From M3007 sp964392655 (lineage in GTDB: Bacteria > Bacteroidota > Bacteroidia > Chitinophagales > Saprospiraceae), in assembly GCA_964392655.1 (NCBI GenBank), contig CAYMQY010000002.1, positions 1-64,000 of the forward strand: DNA of 64,000 nt. The letters run 5' to 3'. The notes under the pieces are model-generated. The model was not told where the DNA came from. It saw nothing but the letters and a program-made list of their open reading frames with translations, and searched no databases. Shown piece by piece: positions 10,601 to 18,200 of the stretch (positions are counted from its first letter, which is position 1; each line of letters opens with the position of its first letter). Position numbers and translations under genes: made by a program.

Positions 10601-11808
10601 TTTAAAATGTCGAAAGAGCCGGTGCCGAGTTCCTCGTCCATTTTCCAGTAGTACTTCAGATTGGGCGTTTGCGAAGATGCCGTGCCCATCATCACTTCGC
10701 CGAGGTCGAGTTCGTCGAGACGGCGGTGGTACAGGCGCAGTTCGTCGAGACAGCCGGCCCAGGCGCCGGGCGCTTCCGTACGGGCGCCGATGCGCAGTTC
10801 TTCTGCCGATTCCACGGGGGGCACCGGGGAAAGCCCCACCAGGGTACCGTTGATGTAGAGCCGGCCGTTGTCGTTGTCGTCCATCGTAAACGCGATGTGA
10901 TTCCAGTCGTTCTTCTTCGCTGCCGGAAACTGGCCGGAAAGGAGTGCCGTACTGGTGGCTGTTTGCGCCACCTCGATGCCCTCATTCCCGCCCGCACTGG
11001 CCATAGGGCGCATGTAAATGGGAAACGGATGCAGGCTGATGATGCCGGCATCGGCATCGGCTTGTGTTGTTTTTACCCAAAAACTCAAGGTCCATTCGCC
11101 GTTGTTGAGCGGGATCAGGGTGTCGGCTACGCCCTTGTTGGAGTAGGCAAAGGCCCCGTCTGCAGGGCCGAATCTTGCCGAGAAGCCTTGAAGTGGCGTG
11201 AGTGCTACAATGGCATCCGGTACGGGGTTGCCGCTGGGCGTCTGTACCCAGCCCGTGACGGTGCCGTTGGGCGTCTGGAAGCCGACGGCAAAACCGGGAC
11301 TGCCCTCGCCGTAGGCATTGATACCGCGCACTTCGTAGGTGTATGCCCGCCCGGCAATGACGTTGAAGTCGTTGTAGTTGCGGGTTTTGCTGTCCACGAG
11401 CGCCAGGTAGGTGGAGTCGCGGTACAATTTAAACCCATCGGTGGCCTGTGCGCCCAGTGGGTTGGGTTGCCAGGATACCTGGATGCGGTCGAGCAGTTCC
11501 CCCTGAGTGGCCGTGACGATCGGGCCGATGGGCGGCACATAAAACCTAGACCAGTAGCCGAACTGGCCCGCATTTTTAGGGGACAGAACACCGTTGCTGA
11601 TGGCCGGTTCTCCCACTGAGATGCTCGACCGGCTGCGTACCGAATACGCATCGGTGACGCTGCCGTAGTTGATAAAAATATCCCCCTTCACAACCGGCTG
11701 GTCCACAAACGTGCATTGGAGGTCTTGTTGGACCTGTTGAGACAGGGCAGGGAAGGCCATGCTGCCGCATACCAGCAGCATGACCCGGGTAAGTAGTCGT
11801 TTGAACAT
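4651..11808 (-). CDS. Giant LamG-domain T9SS-secreted surface protein 1 (subtype I)
   Basis: 2,385 residues from ATG 11808; an in-frame TTG lies two codons upstream. A signal peptide (MFKRLLTRVMLLVCGSMAF) is followed by an FN3-like segment (~95-165), two LamG/concanavalin-type domains (~205-375 and ~455-620), carboxypeptidase-regulatory-like beta domains (~690-850) and a long central region with DPPGDGS and SCPWEPGT motifs. After RIDREPP (~1630) comes an SbsA-like Ig domain, a BACON-like segment (~1800-1860), a beta module (~1876-1980), two GWNW modules (~1996 and ~2081), a second copy of the beta module (~2173-2285) and a T9SS sorting domain (~2299-2385) starting DVQPNPFATET and ending VLQRLP. 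It should be exported and anchored at or released from the surface. Its start lies 47 nt after the stop of the HxH partner gene, so the two are probably one operon. LamG domains often bind glycans; the ligand is unknown. Confidence 0.9.
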   Translation of the reverse strand: MFKRLLTRVMLLVCGSMAFPALSQQVQQDLQCTFVDQPVVKGDIFINYGSVTDAYSVRSRSSISVGEPAISNGVLSPKNAGQFGYWSRFYVPPIGPIVTATQGELLDRIQVSWQPNPLGAQATDGFKLYRDSTYLALVDSKTRNYNDFNVIAGRAYTYEVRGINAYGEGSPGFAVGFQTPNGTVTGWVQTPSGNPVPDAIVALTPLQGFSARFGPADGAFAYSNKGVADTLIPLNNGEWTLSFWVKTTQADADAGIISLHPFPIYMRPMASAGGNEGIEVAQTATSTALLSGQFPAAKKNDWNHIAFTMDDNDNGRLYINGTLVGLSPVPPVESAEELRIGARTEAPGAWAGCLDELRLYHRRLDELDLGEVMMGTASSQTPNLKYYWKMDEELGTGSFDILKRNKLYFCGAVFDTTRPMVRTMGKTNQEGYYRIESASYGTGTTFLAEPMKDFYMYRALKFTRDSQHYAVLPDFSLTSKATLEMWVNSAGPDNDDQCLLSKTWPGNEFRLLLRQNGIDNHIWVYLNGQEHDFGSLGMGYQHLAFAIDSLSGAVTAYKNGIALGSHTFTGVTGNWSDPNSSWLLGARPSGMGRTDYYGGLIDEVALYDTTLSAARILDHVQNGREMTEKGLRVYFSLDEGSGKRLNNSGSVLLPAGTNIGAAWTPFAARQKTEPHIFTPSTRQVTLNPSVTSVDQVDFIDRSTIPVSGYVRYKNTDCFAKNVEILVDSLPYSPRIFTDANGKFVVDFDPGKTATLTPVFEDHEFVPAFWEVTNVVNPIAGILFNDITTRKVQGVVAGGLCRKSVIEPPPGTGQGTVCRVEVRSTDDCLLRWIIIDNQEGNYLFEELPPLEAMTVSVAEHSNDDIKAAFQTQGGSTVNLSKRDTIIDFIYFAPPQVALNSGLEPLPNCSPPVIVLDQGENVQLSISLIEQYVPILDNMNQVVDDGVCPLDTADFEIINGLADLTLDTAMSNKVLIYRFKVGGPNTSPPYLKTLQIIGTSLAGRKGSLVKQAIVTGEKQKLPSFTTKLPEKPIHVLHDPPGDGSYAFLEKDSSICYTTGVSLAADNSIGNENTFNLVPTITTAIGFWTGFSVETEIKTIAGSTIKFLKTNSRLTDSTFQTCLKSSQRISTDDGDLIVGARGGADVFMGVAQNIIFSRIDKVLFNFDSCSARVEESVAVAPGEFATTFIYSEFNIKNYVIPNLGLLLNDPTVTPADSADYEKSIADWQKFLDANNARKQAVQEDPPERNISFDAGASYEFSETIEVTQTSNVQFDTISAQEVGEALGLFGNDAGDQNTIIFSTSSSYGSSKGTEEQNSLTTGYVLKDDDPGDFFSVDVGIDKDYNTPIFNLRAGQSSCPWEPGTANREEPNLNLDAGSQFKAINVPANEPAVFNLRLGNGSASSESWTYGFTAIPANNPHGAVIKLNGQPLNNNTIKFIVPWGTSIPVTLTIERGPVAYEYDSLLVAQVSECEMARNYALSLSLTGDPAEPRFFSPLYLGVDFIRPCSEVNINVPEQNWVVINNDPNQPGTIRRITASGYNLSNPDFQLVRVQYRRSDGNGAWINLPTPDGIFEAFNPNWSGFYNTQTDTFRIPGPDTLLLGPSFTQFFWETDGLGDGLYEIHAWAVCTGDASGKPGFSEIIKGRIDREPPSIVGVPQPSDGVYHVGDEISFTFNQHINCDKLIKADQTQPNNVGLYNTNATTDDLIDIDFTCFENKIVLDPTFENKFYENRILRAELHGIQDLVGNEFNGTKFNNGIWEFYVDRNELAWLTDSLGLTKFEDENKTATAHIHNRGGYPVPFKILGVPDWVHVSPNQGTLAPNEIRPVSFSVDSTLAFGYWSDTIVLETQTGQNPFFMGGSEPLPLGVRVVCRPPYGPTDFSQFANAMGMVLKVNIEYVFSTDPEDMVAAYVDEELRGLTKVQYFPQINAYLAYLNVYGDSADLLKPVRLEVWDASECERYGSVQESFTFQPDNIVGILTNPQVIHTGGLLLREVPIKDGWNWLSFNLAFPDNSLNAALSSLQHPENDLMRSQTAISQYLGGWFGSLTNLNNTAMYIYRADVADTLRMQGTLIDPDSTPIPLAAGWNWVGYVPNYALPINDALASLPAQFGDIAKGQYSFAQYINPAFGWVGTLKYMAPPNGYQLKLAQAGTLTYPPPPSPFVENQTEARGDTEPAPMHWTVNPTRFEHSSTLIGMIRSNGANATTSDMELGAFVGNEVRGTAQVIYIEPLDAHLFFLTTYANTPGELVRFKLYDDADASVRDLSETMNFAPNQHQGNIENPVPFELLATRAEEDFGTTLGFDVQPNPFATETTLRFNLPKAEEVLLTISDAQGREVARRPISAVAGPNVATWNGRSDTGNWLSSGVYTVQLKTAAGSVVRKVVLQRLP

Positions 11809-11855
11809 GATCAATCAACAGTTGAATGGTGAAAAAATATGGTTCCCCTTTCGAG

Positions 11856-12803
11856 TTAATTGATCCGGATATATACCCACAGGTTGATGTTTACAGGGCG
11901 GGTTTCGTTGGGGTCGCCGGTATTGCCTATTGTATGGGTGTGTGTGTCATCATCGGTGGTAGCACGATCATTTGCTACCACATCGTTTCTTGTCACAAGA
12001 TTATCTACCCCGCTTAGCATACTCCCGCCATAAGAGTATGGCCCCCCTCCTCCGTTATCTACATAATAGTAGTGGTTATGAGTTTCACTTGAAATAGAGT
12101 GAGTGTGCCTTTCAAATGCATCCTCTTGCACCTGAGCGATGGCCGAAGTAGAATCCCTTAAGGGGTCTCGATCTGCACCGCCGTTGAAGTCTTGGGCGCG
12201 TACAAACGCCCCGCTGGCGTCGGGCAGATTCGTCCACGAGGGGATATAGGTTTTCAACTTTGCGCTCATCGGCAAGGGCTTGCCGTCCATCGGCACCCAG
12301 CAAGGGCCGTTTTCCAGCGCAAACTGCTTCGGAGGCAACACGGAATACTTCACGTCGCCTACTGCGCCGGAGCACACGACCTTTTGCGCAAACGCTACGG
12401 AGAACGCATAGGGCGAATAGGCGAGTTCGACGCGCGGCGTCAGTTCGTATGAACCCACTTTTACGGCGAGGTAAACTGTGGAATCAAAGTCAGCGGGATC
12501 CAATGGCTCCACACTGCCGAGGTAGTGGCTGTAGATACCGGCAATCACCTCCACCGTGGTATCCTCCGACCAGAGTTCTGTACCGCCTTCTTTCTCCCGG
12601 TACAGCCGGAAGGTTACGGCCTGGGTGCCATCCGGCACCGAGGCGCCGTTGGCTGTTTTCAAGGTGCCCTGTACGCTTATCTTGGCATTTTGAGCGCCAA
12701 GCGGGGCAGAACAGCAAAAGGTCAGCGCCAATACGGCAATAACCGGTGCCGTGACAGCGCGAAACAGGGAAAAGGCATTGTAAGCGATGGTACATTTTTT
12801 CAT
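11856..12803 (-). CDS. Small exported protein with tail-collar-like HxH C-terminus (partner of giant 1)
   Basis: 315 residues with a signal peptide ending near LGAQ. Residues ~40-145 are the N-terminal domain shared by all five small partner proteins here (KISVQGTLK ... VPDG ... GIYSHYLG ... PYAFSV). The C-terminal part has LPDASGAFVRAQ, three histidine motifs (HTH, HNH, HTH) and ends NETRPVNINLWVYIRIN. This resembles phage tail-fibre collar/receptor-tip domains such as T4 gp12 and gp37, where HxH pairs bind metal in a trimer. No T9SS sorting domain is seen, so its final location is open. No phage genes are nearby, so I infer a host-adapted fibre-tip fold. It sits 47 nt upstream of giant gene 1. 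Confidence 0.8.
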   Translation of the reverse strand: MKKCTIAYNAFSLFRAVTAPVIAVLALTFCCSAPLGAQNAKISVQGTLKTANGASVPDGTQAVTFRLYREKEGGTELWSEDTTVEVIAGIYSHYLGSVEPLDPADFDSTVYLAVKVGSYELTPRVELAYSPYAFSVAFAQKVVCSGAVGDVKYSVLPPKQFALENGPCWVPMDGKPLPMSAKLKTYIPSWTNLPDASGAFVRAQDFNGGADRDPLRDSTSAIAQVQEDAFERHTHSISSETHNHYYYVDNGGGGPYSYGGSMLSGVDNLVTRNDVVANDRATTDDDTHTHTIGNTGDPNETRPVNINLWVYIRIN

Positions 12804-12860
12804 GAGACGAGTGCTATTAATGGTGATAGATAAATTTGCTTGTTGTTTTTTTCGATTGGT

Positions 12861-13037
12861 TTAATGGTCCGTGTACATCCGCTCAATCCGCCTGTCCAAC
12901 TCCCGCTCCCGGTACTCAAAATAGCGGTGCATGGCGTAAAACAGCGCGGCAACCACGAGCAGCCACGCCACCGCGTAGCGCAGTGCCTCCGGCCAGAGCC
13001 GGCTGTTGTGGGGTACTTGTTTTGGGTAAACTGCCAT
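12861..13037 (-). CDS. Small single-pass membrane protein, unknown function
   Basis: 58 residues from ATG 13037; the frame stays open upstream to 13118 but the extension is low-quality Cys/Ser/Phe-rich sequence. It has one hydrophobic helix (ALRYAVAWLLVVAALFYAMH, ~19-38) followed by a short charged helix (YRERELDRRIERMYTDH). The length and pattern fit a small inner-membrane protein with a cytoplasmic tail. It lies between a composite repeat and the HxH cassette, 57 nt upstream of the latter, and could be first in that transcript. I do not recognise a family. Confidence 0.5.
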   Translation of the reverse strand: MAVYPKQVPHNSRLWPEALRYAVAWLLVVAALFYAMHRYFEYRERELDRRIERMYTDH

Positions 13038-13127
13038 GTCACGAGCGCTTATGCTGTGGCAAAGGAGGGAAAAAGGGCAGGAAGTGGTGCGAAAAGGGGC
13101 GTGACAAAAGCGTGACAACGGTGTATT

Positions 13128-13310
13128 TTGTCATTCCGAAGGAACCCGTCCGATCTACGGTGCACGCTACGTTTGTCATTTTGTAAAAATCCGTCCGCTC
13201 TACGTAGGGCAGCCCGTGATGGCACTCGTAGCGCGGACGGGTTCCTTCGGAATGACAAACCGCATGTGATGGCTCGACGTAGCGCGTATGGATTTTTACA
13301 AAATGACAAA
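13128..13310. repeat. Composite A-B-A'-B' interleaved inverted repeat
   Basis: Arm A (13128-13152, TTGTCATTCCGAAGGAACCC...) has a perfect reverse complement A' at 13234-13258. Arm B (13172-13204, TTTGTCATTTTGTAAAAATC...) has a near-perfect reverse complement B' at 13278-13310; the last 21 bases match exactly. The arms interleave, so A-A' and B-B' cannot both fold as one simple stem. TGTCATT ends and GTCCG cores are shared. Related sequence occurs at 4572-4631 and a partial copy at 15211-15221. It looks like a dispersed palindromic (REP/MITE-like) element and lies just past the stop of the 13325 gene, where it may also end transcription. Confidence 0.75.
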
Positions 13311-13324
13311 CGAAGGGCACTCCC

Positions 13325-15070
13325 TCACACACCATTGGTTTTCCGCCGCAGCCGCGCCCGGGTCTGCCGCACGGTATTATCCGACACGCCAAGCATACGC
13401 GCCATCTCGTGCGTGCTGAGTTGCAGTTTCTCCAAAACGAGGTAGCGCAGTTCGCCGGGGGTGAGGCCGGGGCGCTGTGCTTTCTGCTTGTCTATGAATC
13501 CGGGGAAGGCTTGTTCGAATACCTCCCGGAAACGCTGCCAGTCTTGCTCGGTAAGGATGGTGCTGCGGAGGAGCTGTTCAAGGTATTGGCTGTGCTCGCC
13601 GGCAGCAGAGAGGCGTTGCAACTCCAAGCGCAGATTTTCCACCAGTTCTGCTTTTTCCAGCAAGTTATTGGTCATGGTTGCCAGGTCGTTTTGGGCGGCT
13701 TCCATCTCTGCTTCCTGGCGTCGGCGCAGGTACTGCTGACGGTGGAACCAGGCATACATCAGCAGCGACACGAGGAACAGGATGACGAAGGCGGCATTGC
13801 GCAGCAGTTTTTGCAATTCTCGTTCGCTTTCCACCAACTGGAGTCTGGCGGCGTATTTTTCGGCTTCGAGGCGCTGCTTTATGAACTCAAACTTCTGGAT
13901 TTGATTGCGCTGATCAAAACTGTCCTGCAACACCCGGGCGAGTTTGGTGTAGTGCAGCGCCTCGGCTGCATAGCCACGCATTTCGTTGTAGCGGGCGTAG
14001 TTTTTGTAGAATTTGATATGCTTGAAAACGTCCACCTCCCAGCGCCCCCCCATTCCTTTTTTGATATCCGCCGCGCGTTGCAGCAGCCGGCCCGCTTCGT
14101 CTAATTTGCCGAAGGTCATTTTGATCGGCACATACACTTGCAAAGCCTCGTACTCGGCTAAGTAGGCATAGATGTCGGTATTGTCCTCCGCTCGTTTCGT
14201 CAGTGCGTACCCCGCATCTGCGGAAGCCTCCAAGTCTGCGGTATCGCCCTGCGCGAGGCGCATCTCGGCGATGCTGAGCAGCGGAAACCCTTGCCAAAAC
14301 CGGCTCTTCCACGCTTCTTTCGGGTTGTCTATCGCAAGGTTCTGATAAATATGTCTGATCTTCTGTGCATATTCGATGGCCTTGGAGTAGTCCTTTTTTT
14401 GCTCCTGCCAGTAGATTCGAAGAAGATTGAGCACAGTAGTATAATGCGACTGGTTTTTAGAGGTAGGCTGTATAACATATTCGGCAACAGATAAATACCG
14501 GTATGCCTCCTCGTAGTCCTCTATGCCCCACATGAACTTGCCGGCATAACGCAATATAAACTCGTGGTTGTAATCACTAAACTTATCGAACCCCAATGCC
14601 TTCATTTTTTCAAAGGTTCTTTGTATCTCAACATACATTTTTTCACGGGGGAAATCCCGATGTACAAACTCCATGTATTTGAGGTAAAAGCGTCCGGCTA
14701 CTTCCTCTACTTCGAAGCCGTCCTGCCTGGCTACCTGTTCCATTTCGGCCAGAGCGGCAAGAAAATTATTCACTCGTAACTTCCTGTCACGAGGGTTAAG
14801 CACGCCGTTATCCGTATAACGGCGGTATAGTATCGCCAGCAACGTGCGGGAATCTTCTTTTTCCAGACTTATTGCACGCATATGCTTTAGTACCTGATGT
14901 GCAGCCGCCGAATCAAACTTCGCAAAAGGAAAATCATGCACAAACCGGTAGCGCTCGGCATCGGACATGGCGCGGAAGGCCTGCTCGTCCAGGCTCGGGG
15001 ACTGTGCAAAGGCAATTCGTCCCAACAAACAGCATATCAGTAAGAGGGTAATGCGTTTGTATCGCGGCAT
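13325..15070 (-). CDS. TPR sensor with membrane helix and C-terminal HTH (transcription regulator)
   Basis: 581 residues from ATG 15070. A signal-like helix (MPRYKRITLLLICCLLGRIAFA) precedes an alpha-helical TPR-like region to ~400. One transmembrane helix lies at ~422-443 (NAAFVILFLVSLLMYAWF), then a coiled coil, and an HTH at ~536-578 (LTPGELRYLVLEKLQLSTHEMARMLGVS DNTVRQTRARLRRK). There is no kinase or receiver domain, so signal passes from an exported TPR region through the membrane to a DNA-binding tail. Bacteroidota have many such one-component membrane regulators. It sits between two giant-protein cassettes and is a candidate local regulator, but no target is shown. Confidence 0.8.
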   Translation of the reverse strand: MPRYKRITLLLICCLLGRIAFAQSPSLDEQAFRAMSDAERYRFVHDFPFAKFDSAAAHQVLKHMRAISLEKEDSRTLLAILYRRYTDNGVLNPRDRKLRVNNFLAALAEMEQVARQDGFEVEEVAGRFYLKYMEFVHRDFPREKMYVEIQRTFEKMKALGFDKFSDYNHEFILRYAGKFMWGIEDYEEAYRYLSVAEYVIQPTSKNQSHYTTVLNLLRIYWQEQKKDYSKAIEYAQKIRHIYQNLAIDNPKEAWKSRFWQGFPLLSIAEMRLAQGDTADLEASADAGYALTKRAEDNTDIYAYLAEYEALQVYVPIKMTFGKLDEAGRLLQRAADIKKGMGGRWEVDVFKHIKFYKNYARYNEMRGYAAEALHYTKLARVLQDSFDQRNQIQKFEFIKQRLEAEKYAARLQLVESERELQKLLRNAAFVILFLVSLLMYAWFHRQQYLRRRQEAEMEAAQNDLATMTNNLLEKAELVENLRLELQRLSAAGEHSQYLEQLLRSTILTEQDWQRFREVFEQAFPGFIDKQKAQRPGLTPGELRYLVLEKLQLSTHEMARMLGVSDNTVRQTRARLRRKTNGV

Positions 15071-15169
15071 TGTCGTCTTAGGATTCGGCTCGAAACAGCG
15101 TTGCAAAACAAAGTAATTTTTTGCAACAGCCAATGAATCCTCGAAATCAGCCCTGGGTTATCAACAAGG

Positions 15170-15202
15170 CAGCCCCCGAAGCGAATTTCGCTTCGGAGGC
15201 TG
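15170..15202 (-). terminator. Hairpin downstream of giant gene 3
   Basis: A 33-nt near-perfect palindrome: 5 bp, one mismatch and 10 bp around a single central base, about 60 nt past the giant 3 stop. No long T-run follows on the minus strand, so intrinsic termination is plausible rather than clear. A partial copy of the dispersed repeat (AATGACAAACG, 15211-15221) lies next to it. Confidence 0.5.
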
Positions 15203-15263
15203 TCTTACGAAATGACAAACGTGGTACACTTGCTTGCGGAACGCAGTTCCGCAACACAAGCAC

Positions 15264-18200
15264 CTACGGCAGTCGCTGCAACACCACCTTTCGCATCACG
15301 CTTCCGGCTGCCGTCTGCAAGCGCACGGTATACACCCCGCTGCTCAGCCACGAACCGGTGTCGGAACGGCCGTTCCAGGTCGCTACGTTCGGACCGGCAA
15401 CCGCCGAAATCGGGCGACGCGCAACCTCGCGGCCCTGTGCATCGCTGATCGTGAGCATCACCTCTTCCGCCTTCGGCAAATTAAACCGAAGCGTTGTTTC
15501 CGTCGCAAACGGATTGGGCTGAACGTCGAAGCCCAATGTGGTGCCGAAGTCCTCTTCGGCACGCGTCGTGAGCAGTTCAAACGGCACCGGATTTTCGATA
15601 CTGCCCGCGTGCTGGTTGGGCGCGAAGTACGAAGTTTCCGACAGGTCGCGCACGGAGCCGTCCGCATCGTTGTACAACTTGAACCGCACGAGTTCGCCCG
15701 GCGAGTTGGCGTACATAGTCTGGAAAAACAGGTGCGCATCAAGCGGCTCGATGTAGATCGCCTGCGCCGTACCGCGCACTTCGTTGCCGACGAAGGCGCC
15801 GAGTTCCATGTCGCTGGTGGTGGCGTTTGCGCCGTTGGTACGTATCATACCGATGAGCGTGCTGCTGTGCTCGAACTGCGTCGGATTCACCGTCCAGTGC
15901 GCCGGCACAGGTTCTGTTTCACCGCGTGCCTGTGTGGCATCTTCCAACAGCGGACTGCTCGGCGGCGGGTAGGTCAGTGTGCCGGCCTGGGCCAGACGGA
16001 TCTGGTAGCCGTTGGGCGGCGACATGTATTTCAGGTTGCCCACCCAGCCGAAGGTCGGGTTCAGGTATTCGGAAAACGTGTGCTGCCCCTTCACGATATC
16101 ACCCGGTTGCGCAGGCAGGGAAGCCAGTGCCACGTTGATCGGCAGGGCGTAGTTCGGGATGTATCCGATCCAGTTCCAGCCCGCCACTACCGGAATCGGC
16201 ATTGTGGCCGGATCAATGGCCAAGCCTTGCATACGCAGCGTATCGGCCACGTCGGCGCGGTAGATGTACATGGAAGTGTTGTTCAGGTTGGTCAGCGTGC
16301 CGAACCAGCCGCCGAGGTACTGTGAAAAAGCGGTTTGCCCCTTCATCAGGTCGTTGTCCGGGTGGTTCACTGAGGCCAGCGCTGCATTCAGGCTGTTGTC
16401 GGGGAACACAAGGTTGAACGACAGCCAGTTCCAGCCGTAATTGAACGGCACTTCACGCAGCAGCAAACCACCGGTGTGAATCACCTGCGGGTTGGTCAGC
16501 GTACCGATAGCGTTGTCGGGCTGGAAGGTAAACGACTCCAGCACCGAACCGTAACGCTCGCACTGCGAGGCGTCCCACACTTCGAGGCGAATGGGTTTGA
16601 GCATATCGCTTGGGTCGCCGTAGATGAAGAGCAAGGCCCGGTAGTCGTTCAGTTGCGGGACATACTGGATGTATGCTCGGCCGCGCAATTCATCGTCAAT
16701 GAACGCCGCCACCATGTCTTCCGGATCGGTCGAAAACTCGCCTTCGATGTTGACTTTGAGCACCATCGTCATGGAATTTTCATACAAATCGGGGTTGAAA
16801 CCGTCATACGGCGGGCGGCACACAACCCGCACGCCCAGTGGCAACGGCTCGTCGCCGCCCATAAAGAACGGGTTTGGTCCGGTTTCGGTGTGCAGCACCA
16901 CCGTGTCGCGCCAGCGTCCGAAGGCAAGGCTCGAATCGATGGTGAAGGTAATGGGCCGGATTTCGTTGGCTACCAGCGTGCCGGCGTTCGGCGCAATGTG
17001 TAGCCAGTCGGGCGCCCCCTGGATCGTGAACGGCACAGGATACCCGCCGCGGTTGTGGATGCTTGCCGTGAACGATTTGGGTTCCTCCACATATTTGGTG
17101 GCGCCGGCGCTGTCGGTTAGCCAGGCCAGTTCGTTGCGATCCACGATGAACTCCCACTCGAAAGAAGATGCCACATTGCCGGTCAGGTCCTCGATGTTGC
17201 GCAACTCGGCACGCAAGACGCGGTTTTCAAAAAACTTGTTGTCAATGTTCGGATCGAGGATAATCTTGTTCTCGTAGCAGGTGACATCAATGTCAATCAA
17301 CTCGCCGGTAGTGGCGTCGTACAGGCCCACGTTGTTTTTCACAATTGTCGGAAAGCGAGTATCCTGTATGATTCTGTCGCAGTTGACGTGTTGGTTGAAC
17401 GTGAAGGAAATTTCATCACCTACCTGATACACCCCGTCCGAGGGCTGCGGCACGCCCACGAGTTTGGGCGGTTCGCGGTCAATGCGGATTNNNNNNNNNN
17501 NNNNNNNNNNNNNNNNNNNNNNNNNNNNNNNNNNNNNNNNNNNNNNNNNNNNNNNNNNNNNNNNNNNNNNNNNNNNNNNNNNNNNNNNNNTCGTCGTTGA
17601 CGACCACATAATTTTGCTCGGGCACATTGATTTGTACCTCGCTGCAGGGTCGGATGAAATGCACATCCAGGTCCACGTAGGAAAAGAACTTCGGATCGTT
17701 GTCGAATGGGATAGACAAGGCCAGATTGCGTTCGAACTCACAATTGGAATACAACGCTACACGTAACCCTTCATAATCATAATCCGCCGGGCCGCGCTCC
17801 ACGGTCACGGTGACCGGTACAGATTTGCCGTACGGAACAATGACTAACTGGGTTTCATCGAATGGCTCTCCGTTGAGTTTGATGATAGCCCCTTTGGGGT
17901 TGCCGGTGACGGGCGCACTGATCCCGTACGTCCAGTCTTCGTTGCTGGCGCTGAGGTTGCCAATGGAGAGATTGAAGAAAGCCGGTTTGTTGGCCGGTAC
18001 ATTGTTGGCTACAAACTGGGAGCCTGCGTCCAGTTGGAGGTTCGGCCCCTCGCGGTTGGCCGTACCGGGTTCCCATGGGCAGGAGGACTGGCCTGATCGT
18101 ATGCGGAATACCGGCGTTTTATACACCGAGTCCATGGCAACATCTACCGTGAAGGCATCGCCGGGTTCGTTATCTTTGAGCGTATAGCCGGTAGTCAGGC

